Source: Candidatus Arsenophonus triatominarum (GTDB lineage: Bacteria > Pseudomonadota > Gammaproteobacteria > Enterobacterales > Enterobacteriaceae). From it: a DNA stretch of 64,000 nt. The stretch is taken from the NCBI RefSeq assembly GCF_001640365.1, contig NZ_LWMI01000016.1, forward strand, positions 434,001-498,000. Reading direction: 5' to 3'. Of this stretch, positions 57,911 to 64,000 are shown piece by piece. The position numbers and the translations under genes are program-made. The notes below the pieces were generated by a model. That model worked only from the letters and a program-made list of their open reading frames with translations, had not been told where the DNA came from and made no database searches. How positions within the stretch are numbered: the first letter of the stretch is position 1; the number at the start of each line of letters is the position of its first letter.

Positions 57911-59286
57911 AAAAAGCACTCCTGTAAGGCGTGTACAACTTCTTCCATTTCTATACTGCGCGAACCTTTAACTAAAACTGATACGGTTTCGTGTTCTTTT
58001 ATTAATGGGATCAGTTTTGCAATTAACTCTTTTTTAGAAGCAAAATGCTCACCGCAACCACTCTGTTGACTAATAACGACACTTTGTTGACCAATACTTA
58101 ACACTCGGTCAAGCTTCATTTGCTGAGTCACCAAGCCGACTTCTTGATGCCATTTTTCGGTCTGATCGCCTAATTCACCCATATCACCGACAACCCAAAT
58201 ACGGTATCCAGGCATTTGAGATAAAACATCAGCAGCAGCAATCATAGAACCGGTATTGGCATTGTATGTGTCATCTAAAATAAGTTTACCGGGCGCTAAA
58301 TGAATTGGATATAAACGACCTGATACCGGCTGAACAGCTGCCAATCCAAACCTTATTTGCTCAAGCGTCGCACCAACAGACATAGCTAAAGCACTAGCCG
58401 CTAATGCATTGGCAACATTATGTTTACCGGCTAAGGGTAATAATATTGAGACAATACCGATTGGTGTATGCAACTCAAATTCGCTACCTATTGATTTTGT
58501 AGTAACATTTTCCGCATAAAAATCAGCCTGTTGCTGTTTCTCTATAGAAAAACGCCAAATGGTTTCTTGTTGTTTAAAATAAGATTGCCAATTTTTCCAA
58601 TCATGGCTAGCCAAATTAATAACCGCCATTCCTGTTTCCGCTAATCCCTGAAAAATCTCGCCCTTTGCCTTAGCAACACCCGCTAGTGAACCAAAACCTT
58701 CAAGATGAGCAGCAAATAAATTATTAACTAATACACTATCCGGTCTAACCATATTAGTGGTATAGGCAATTTCACCGATATGATTGGCTCCCATTTCAAT
58801 CACTGCATACTGGTGCTCTGCCGTCAATCGAAATAACGTTAACGGCACACCAATATCATTATTGAAATTACCTGCAGTAAAAAGTGTTGTGCCACATTGT
58901 GATAGAATGGCGGCCACCATCTCTTTAACCGAAGTTTTGCCAGAAGAGCCCGTTAGCCCTATAACCTTAGCTTTGCTTTGTGATCGAACCCAAGCGGCTA
59001 ACTTTCCCATGGCTAAACGCGTATCTTTAACAATAACTTGTGGACAGTGAATAGTTAACGGCTGCTCAACTAATAATGCCGTAGCACCAGCTGCAGTAGC
59101 CTCTTTAGCAAAATGGTGACCATCAAAATACTCACCCTTTAAAGCAATAAACAAACCATTAATGGGTCGCTGGCGGCTATTGGTTGTTACCGCATTCAGC
59201 CATAAACTCGCTGCCTGCTGATCATTTGTTTGCTGTAAAACACCTTGTGTTACAGTAGCCAATTGCTTCAATGAAATAGGGATCAT
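57904..59286 (-). CDS. murF: UDP-MurNAc-tripeptide--D-Ala-D-Ala ligase
   Basis: 460 residues (452 in E. coli). Adds D-Ala-D-Ala to finish the pentapeptide. P-loop [31 protein letters not shown], and [20 protein letters not shown] are seen. The start overlaps the murE stop by 4 bp. Confidence 0.96.
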   Translation of the reverse strand: MIPISLKQLATVTQGVLQQTNDQQAASLWLNAVTTNSRQRPINGLFIALKGEYFDGHHFAKEATAAGATALLVEQPLTIHCPQVIVKDTRLAMGKLAAWVRSQSKAKVIGLTGSSGKTSVKEMVAAILSQCGTTLFTAGNFNNDIGVPLTLFRLTAEHQYAVIEMGANHIGEIAYTTNMVRPDSVLVNNLFAAHLEGFGSLAGVAKAKGEIFQGLAETGMAVINLASHDWKNWQSYFKQQETIWRFSIEKQQQADFYAENVTTKSIGSEFELHTPIGIVSILLPLAGKHNVANALAASALAMSVGATLEQIRFGLAAVQPVSGRLYPIHLAPGKLILDDTYNANTGSMIAAADVLSQMPGYRIWVVGDMGELGDQTEKWHQEVGLVTQQMKLDRVLSIGQQSVVISQQSGCGEHFASKKELIAKLIPLIKEHETVSVLVKGSRSIEMEEVVHALQECFLC

Positions 59287-60770
59287 GCCATCACCCCCAA
59301 TAACAGGGCTACAGTCAAACGATCGGAATAATCGAGCCGACGATCACCAATAATTTGATAATCTTCATGACCTTTACCGGCAATTAATATGACATCATCA
59401 GTATTTGCCTGCATAATCGCACTAGTGACCGCTTCCACTCGCCCAACAATCGGCATTGCCCGACCAGCATCAAGAAAACCGCTTAAAATATCATCAATTA
59501 TGGCTTTTGGCTCTTCACTACGTGGATTATCATCGGTTACTACCACAATATCAGCATACTGTTCAGCCACACTCCCCATTAATGCACGTTTACCCTTGTC
59601 TCTATCACCACCACAACCAAATACACACCAAAGTTTGCCACGACAATGGAGACGGAGCGCAATTAATGCTTTTTCGAGTGCATCAGGAGTATGAGCATAA
59701 TCGACAACAACCGTTGGCCGTCCTGGTGAGGTGAAGACTTCCATTCGTCCACAAACCGATTGTATGGCATGTGATGATTTTATCACCGTATCAAATGGGT
59801 AACCGATCATTAAAAGTGTCGCCATGGCTAGCATGACATTATTAACATTAAAAGCCCCCATTAATGGGCTTTCTAGCGAACTTTTTCCCCAAGTCGAATT
59901 AAAATGAATGGTCGCCCCACGATCATGATAATCAACTTGCTCCACTAGCACCCAAGCACCCTGCCAATCGGTAGGTATGCGATCCTCCATCGAAACTGCA
60001 CATGCCTGTGGTAATCTTGCAAGCCACTGCAAACCGGTATCATCATCTACATTGATAATCTGTTTATCAGATTTATGGGTTGAAAATAATAACCATTTTG
60101 CCGCTGCATAATTTTGCATATCACCATGATAATCAAGGTGATCACGACTTAAATTAGTAAACACAGCAGCGGTAAAAGGAATAGCAGCAACCCGACCTTG
60201 CACTAAACCATGGGAGGAAACTTCCATCGCCACTAACGTTGCCTGCTTGTCAACCAACAACTGCAATTCAGCCTGAACATCAACCGCCGAGCCGGTGGTA
60301 TTTTCACTAGGTACAATTTGTCCTAATATTCCGTTACCCACCGTACCCATTATGGCACTGACTTCGCCCAGCCCTTTCGCCCACTGAGCAATTAGCTGAG
60401 TAGTGGTTGTTTTACCATTTGTTCCTGTTACACCGATTAATCGCAATTTTGCAGCTGGATGTTGATAAAATTCTCCCGCTAACAGTGATAATTGATTATT
60501 CAGATCGTTAATATAGATGACAGGAACGCCATGCATATATCGAATCGTTCCAGCTTCTGTCTCGCCTTGTGCTTCAGCAATAATTGCGGCGATACCTTGC
60601 GCTATCGCTTGAGAAATATATTGTCGTCCATCTGTTTGATGGCCCTTAATTGCTAAAAATAGGTCTCCTGCCGCTACCTTACGGCTATCAACCGTCATTT
60701 TTCGTAACACCTTATCTGGCACGTTAACACCCAGTGGTGCAAGTAAATCGCGTAGATTACGATCTGCCAC
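59283..60770 (-). CDS. murE: UDP-MurNAc-tripeptide synthetase (meso-DAP adding)
   Basis: 495 residues. Adds meso-diaminopimelate; the substrate-defining DNPR motif is present ([16 protein letters not shown]). P-loop [18 protein letters not shown] and the [12 protein letters not shown] segment are intact. The start overlaps the ftsI end by 14 bp. Confidence 0.97.
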   Translation of the reverse strand: MADRNLRDLLAPLGVNVPDKVLRKMTVDSRKVAAGDLFLAIKGHQTDGRQYISQAIAQGIAAIIAEAQGETEAGTIRYMHGVPVIYINDLNNQLSLLAGEFYQHPAAKLRLIGVTGTNGKTTTTQLIAQWAKGLGEVSAIMGTVGNGILGQIVPSENTTGSAVDVQAELQLLVDKQATLVAMEVSSHGLVQGRVAAIPFTAAVFTNLSRDHLDYHGDMQNYAAAKWLLFSTHKSDKQIINVDDDTGLQWLARLPQACAVSMEDRIPTDWQGAWVLVEQVDYHDRGATIHFNSTWGKSSLESPLMGAFNVNNVMLAMATLLMIGYPFDTVIKSSHAIQSVCGRMEVFTSPGRPTVVVDYAHTPDALEKALIALRLHCRGKLWCVFGCGGDRDKGKRALMGSVAEQYADIVVVTDDNPRSEEPKAIIDDILSGFLDAGRAMPIVGRVEAVTSAIMQANTDDVILIAGKGHEDYQIIGDRRLDYSDRLTVALLLGVMA

Positions 60771-62526
60771 CTGTATCCTCTTTTATCTTGTTAATTACTA
60801 ATTCATTATCATCTGAGGTCAATGAATCAGGCTCTATATTCATTAAACGTAAAACGCCGCCCATAATGGCTCCAAATACGGGTGCAGAAACAGCACCACC
60901 GTAATATTTCCCCGCAGTAGGCTCATTGATAATCACAACTAGGGCATAACGAGGGTTACTTGCCGGTGCTACGCCAGCCGTATAAGCAATATATTGATTA
61001 ATATAATGGCCATCATTACCAACTTTTTTTGCTGTACCTGTCTTAATCGCTATTCGATAACCCTTCACTGCGGCTCTAACACCACCGCCACCAGGCAATG
61101 CAACACTTTCCATCATGCGAACCACCGTCCGCATAATCGCCTCAGGGAAAATACGAGCTCCGGATACCGGCGGATCAACTTTTGTAATTGATAGCGGACG
61201 ATAAATACCAAAACTACCAATTGTTGCATAAACTCTCGCTAACTGTAATGGCGTTACCATTAGCCCATAACCAAAAGAAAAGGTGGCCCTTTCAAATTCA
61301 GACCACCGCATTTTTTTATTAGGAAAGACACCACTACTTTCTCCAATTAATCCTAAATTTGTTGGTTTACCCAAACCGAAACGAGCATAAACGTCTACCA
61401 GTTCATCGGCAGGCATTGCTAACGCTAACTTTGAAACACCAACATTACTTGATTTTTGTAAAATACCTGTAATCGATAACTCACTATACCTTGCTACATC
61501 TTTAATTTCATGACCACTAATTATATAGGGTTGAGTATTTAACACACTATTGGCTTTGACAATTCCATTATTCAATGCACTGACAATCACCATCGGTTTA
61601 ACTGTTGATCCAGGTTCAAATACATCGGTGATCGCACGGTTACGCATCACTCGAGTTGGAGTACCAGCAAGATTATTCGGGTTATAGGATGGGCTGTTAG
61701 CCATCGCCAATACTTCACCCGTATGAACATCGACTAAAATAGCGGTACCCGACTCGGCTTTATTCTCCATTACATTGCGTGTTAATTCACGATAAACCAA
61801 TGACTGTATGCGTTCGTCAATACTTAATACCAAGTCGTGGGCAACCTGACTATCAATGGAAGAAACATCTTCGATAACTCGCCCATAACGATCTTTACGC
61901 ACTATCCTTTCGCCTGGAGCCCCAGTTAATAGATAGTTAAAACTTTTTTCAATTCCTTCAATTCCCTGTCCATCAATATCTGTTACCCCAATTAAATGAG
62001 CGGCTACTGGACCAGATGGATAATAGCGACGCGACTCTTTACGCAAATAAATACCCGCTATTTTTAATTTGCTAATATATTCACCAACAGATGGATTCAC
62101 TTGGCGCTCTAAATAGGCAAACCGACTGTTAGGGTTAAGACTAATTTTATGGTTCACTTGCTCGAGCGGGATCCTTAGCTCATCCGCTAATGCTTGCCAA
62201 CGTTCATCATTGGTTAATCCACCATTTTCGTAAATTATTTTCGGATCAGCCCAAATAGCATACACCGGAACACTTACTGCTAGCTGACGCCCCTCACGAT
62301 CACTTATCATGCCCCGTGCAGCCGTCACTTTCTGAACGCGAAGCGAACGCATATCACCTTCTCTAACAAGCTCTTCAGGGTTAATAACTTGTAGATAAGT
62401 AACACGAATAATGAGACCAATTAATGCCAATCCTATGCCCGCACACAATAGCAAGAAACGCCAGCTAACATAGCTAACTTTTTCTTCGTACCGTCTTCTA
62501 TACTTCACAGAGCGCGCAGGCTTCAT
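60757..62526 (-). CDS. ftsI: Septal peptidoglycan transpeptidase FtsI (PBP3)
   Basis: 589 residues (588 in E. coli). One N-terminal membrane helix ([20 protein letters not shown]), pedestal domain and penicillin-binding domain with the active-site motifs [11 protein letters not shown] (SxxK), KSSNVGV (SxN) and [11 protein letters not shown] (KTG). Cross-links septal peptidoglycan with FtsW. 22 bp downstream of ftsL. Confidence 0.97.
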   Translation of the reverse strand: MKPARSVKYRRRYEEKVSYVSWRFLLLCAGIGLALIGLIIRVTYLQVINPEELVREGDMRSLRVQKVTAARGMISDREGRQLAVSVPVYAIWADPKIIYENGGLTNDERWQALADELRIPLEQVNHKISLNPNSRFAYLERQVNPSVGEYISKLKIAGIYLRKESRRYYPSGPVAAHLIGVTDIDGQGIEGIEKSFNYLLTGAPGERIVRKDRYGRVIEDVSSIDSQVAHDLVLSIDERIQSLVYRELTRNVMENKAESGTAILVDVHTGEVLAMANSPSYNPNNLAGTPTRVMRNRAITDVFEPGSTVKPMVIVSALNNGIVKANSVLNTQPYIISGHEIKDVARYSELSITGILQKSSNVGVSKLALAMPADELVDVYARFGLGKPTNLGLIGESSGVFPNKKMRWSEFERATFSFGYGLMVTPLQLARVYATIGSFGIYRPLSITKVDPPVSGARIFPEAIMRTVVRMMESVALPGGGGVRAAVKGYRIAIKTGTAKKVGNDGHYINQYIAYTAGVAPASNPRYALVVIINEPTAGKYYGGAVSAPVFGAIMGGVLRLMNIEPDSLTSDDNELVINKIKEDTGGRS

Positions 62527-62548
62527 GTTGTTTACCTATTGACTAAAA

Positions 62549-62872
62549 CTATTTTGCAATCACAATATGTTCTTGTGTCGGATCTACATAGATCATTTGT
62601 AGCTTTTCAACCGAAAGACGTTCAACTCGACTATGATTTCCCAATGAGTTCTCTTCCAAAATCAAATTGCGCCATTCTATATCTAAAGATTCTTTTTCTT
62701 CTGTCATCAAATCCTTTTGTGCCGTTAATAACCGTGTTTGATGACTGACTGTGACAATTGAAATCGCTGATATGATAATCACTATCAATAGAATCAACGG
62801 GACAGCTCCGTGCCGAAAAATATCGTAACCAATGATCCTAATTAAGCTATATTTTTCCGCAGTCATTATCAT
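62549..62872 (-). CDS. ftsL: Cell division protein FtsL
   Basis: 107 residues (121 in E. coli); an alternative start two codons in ([17 protein letters not shown]) is possible. A short cytoplasmic segment, one membrane helix ([18 protein letters not shown]) and a periplasmic coiled coil ([20 protein letters not shown]) that pairs with FtsB. The start overlaps the rsmH stop by 4 bp. Confidence 0.92.
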   Translation of the reverse strand: MIMTAEKYSLIRIIGYDIFRHGAVPLILLIVIIISAISIVTVSHQTRLLTAQKDLMTEEKESLDIEWRNLILEENSLGNHSRVERLSVEKLQMIYVDPTQEHIVIAK

Positions 62873-63822
62873 TCCAACATTTCAGCAAAACGTACAACTG
62901 AGCTTCTTGCTCGTGGATTTTCGATAACTTCTCTTGCTGTCGGTTTCATTTTGCCTAACACTTTCAATATCGGGCTACCAATTGCTTTTAATTGCACATC
63001 GGTTAATGGTAATCCGACAGGGACTTTTGGTCCTCTGCTATGCTCTCGGATAAAACGCTTAACCAATCTATCTTCCAATGAATGAAAACTAATAATGGAC
63101 AACCGTCCCTGCGGTGCCAATACCTTCAATGAACCCTCTAATGCTTTTGCTATTTCTTCCAATTCACTATTGATATAAATACGAATTGCCTGGAACGATC
63201 GCGTTGCTGGATGCTTATGTTTCTCTTTAAACGGACTAACTTGTGCTATCAGTTCTGCAAGTTGTTTTGTCCGTGTTAATGGCTCTTCTGCTGAATGATG
63301 GTTACGAGCCACAATCGCTTTTGCAATTCTTTTTGCAAATCGTTCTTCACCATAAGTTTTCAATACCCAGGCTATATCCGATTCTTCCGCTTTCATCAGC
63401 CATTCAGCGGCAGATTGACCTGTCGTCGGATCCATCCGCATATCTAATGGTCCATCACGCATAAAAGAAAAGCCTCGCTCTGGAGCATCTAATTGCGGTG
63501 ATGAAACACCTAAATCAAGCAGTACGCCATCAATCTTGCCAACTAATTCCTCTTCTGCAATAAATGTCTGTAACTGAGAAAAAGAACCATGTTTAATTGA
63601 AAATCTGTCATCAGTGATCATTTTTTCAGCGGCTGCCACTGCATGCGGATCTCTATCTATCGCTATCAGACGCCCTTCATTGCCTAACAGAGAGAGAATT
63701 AATTGCGAGTGCCCTCCCCTGCCAAAAGTACCGTCAACATAAATGCCATTTGCTTTTATATTCAATCCATTGACTGCTTCATCAAGAAGCACACTGATAT
63801 GTTTAAACCGACTGTCTGCCAT
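62869..63822 (-). CDS. rsmH: 16S rRNA (cytosine-1402-N4) methyltransferase
   Basis: 317 residues from ATG 63822 ([20 protein letters not shown]). The open frame extends further upstream through mraZ in another phase, and relatives start here. SAM-binding loop [18 protein letters not shown] and [20 protein letters not shown] are seen. Methylates C1402 in the 16S decoding site. Starts one base after the mraZ stop. Confidence 0.96.
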   Translation of the reverse strand: MADSRFKHISVLLDEAVNGLNIKANGIYVDGTFGRGGHSQLILSLLGNEGRLIAIDRDPHAVAAAEKMITDDRFSIKHGSFSQLQTFIAEEELVGKIDGVLLDLGVSSPQLDAPERGFSFMRDGPLDMRMDPTTGQSAAEWLMKAEESDIAWVLKTYGEERFAKRIAKAIVARNHHSAEEPLTRTKQLAELIAQVSPFKEKHKHPATRSFQAIRIYINSELEEIAKALEGSLKVLAPQGRLSIISFHSLEDRLVKRFIREHSRGPKVPVGLPLTDVQLKAIGSPILKVLGKMKPTAREVIENPRARSSVVRFAEMLE

Positions 63823-63823
63823 A

Positions 63824-64000
63824 TTAAAGAGATAGATCCTGTAACCGCGTTGATAATGGTTCATTTGTGCTGTGTTGAGCCTCAATATCTGTTTGTACTT
63901 GCTGATACCAAGTCTGCTCATCCCATAATTCAAATTTATTAATTTGACCAACCAGCATAACTGCCTTTTTGAGCCCGGCATGTTGCCGCAAAGTATTGGC
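63824..64000 (-). CDS. mraZ: Transcriptional regulator MraZ, C-terminal part
   Basis: The last 58 codons before the window edge read [20 protein letters not shown], then [18 protein letters not shown] and end TRLQDLSL, matching the second SpoVT-AbrB domain and the typical C-terminus of MraZ. MraZ is the first gene of the dcw cluster and represses its own operon. In frame to the edge. Confidence 0.92.
   Translation of the reverse strand, partial: ANTLRQHAGLKKAVMLVGQINKFELWDEQTWYQQVQTDIEAQHSTNEPLSTRLQDLSL

Overview
The window is AT-rich enterobacterial DNA. Housekeeping gene order and protein sequences fit the Enterobacterales (serA-rpiA-argP-yggE; hofC-coaE-zapD-yacG; mutT-secA-secM-dciA-lpxC and the dcw cluster). 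The load of insertion sequences and broken genes points to a host-restricted symbiont undergoing IS expansion, plausibly an Arsenophonus-like member of the Morganellaceae. That genus-level guess is inference; no rRNA or marker search was possible.

Layout. Positions 1-7800 hold a decayed lambdoid element: a tRNA-Arg-like 3' end, a dead tyrosine integrase, an excisionase-like gene, a stub of an MT-A70 DNA methylase, an AntA/KilAC antirepressor broken by two different MITEs and an 8-bp tandem repeat, and a SieB-like exclusion protein. Positions 7800-16900 are a pile of nested IS elements with a phage helicase fragment. Positions 16900-21100 are an intact chromosomal island (serA, rpiA, argP, yggE). 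Positions 21280-39300 are a second IS pile-up. It contains a P2-like immunity fragment (cox-like remnant and a CI-like repressor), a broken Rpn nuclease, ydjM, a broken MFS transporter, an ExoY/edema-factor-type nucleotidyl cyclase pseudogene, and an intact mutH between two IS5-like copies. From 39400 to the end the chromosome is orderly: a hofC remnant, coaE, zapD and yacG on the + strand, then mutT, secA, secM, lpxC and the whole dcw cluster (ftsZ back to mraZ) on the - strand, with dciA divergent from secM.

Mobile elements. Seven IS families are present as whole or partial copies: IS5-like (6), IS481 (8), IS3 (5), IS630 (4), IS256 (3), IS982 (2 complementary pieces) and an IS4/IS701-like element (2). 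Three MITE-like families (about 190, 189 and 246 bp) carry the terminal repeats of the IS4/IS701-like, IS5-like and IS982 elements respectively. Target duplications can be read directly for several insertions: ATT or AAT for IS5-like, TA for IS630, AATTATG for IS481, and five bases for the IS4/IS701-like element and its MITE. Many copies lack matching duplications, which indicates recombination between copies.

How the genes work together. The - strand run from mraZ to ftsZ makes peptidoglycan precursors and the divisome; most adjacent genes overlap by a few bases, as expected for one operon. lpxC starts lipid A synthesis. SecM probably senses export and controls secA by translational arrest; here it ends exactly at the arrest proline. 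The most interesting observations are the ExoY-like toxin pseudogene, the antirepressor hit by two MITE families and an out-of-frame octanucleotide repeat, the IS-MITE pairs, and the IS630 transposases that all need slippage on an A8 or A9 tract to be made full length.
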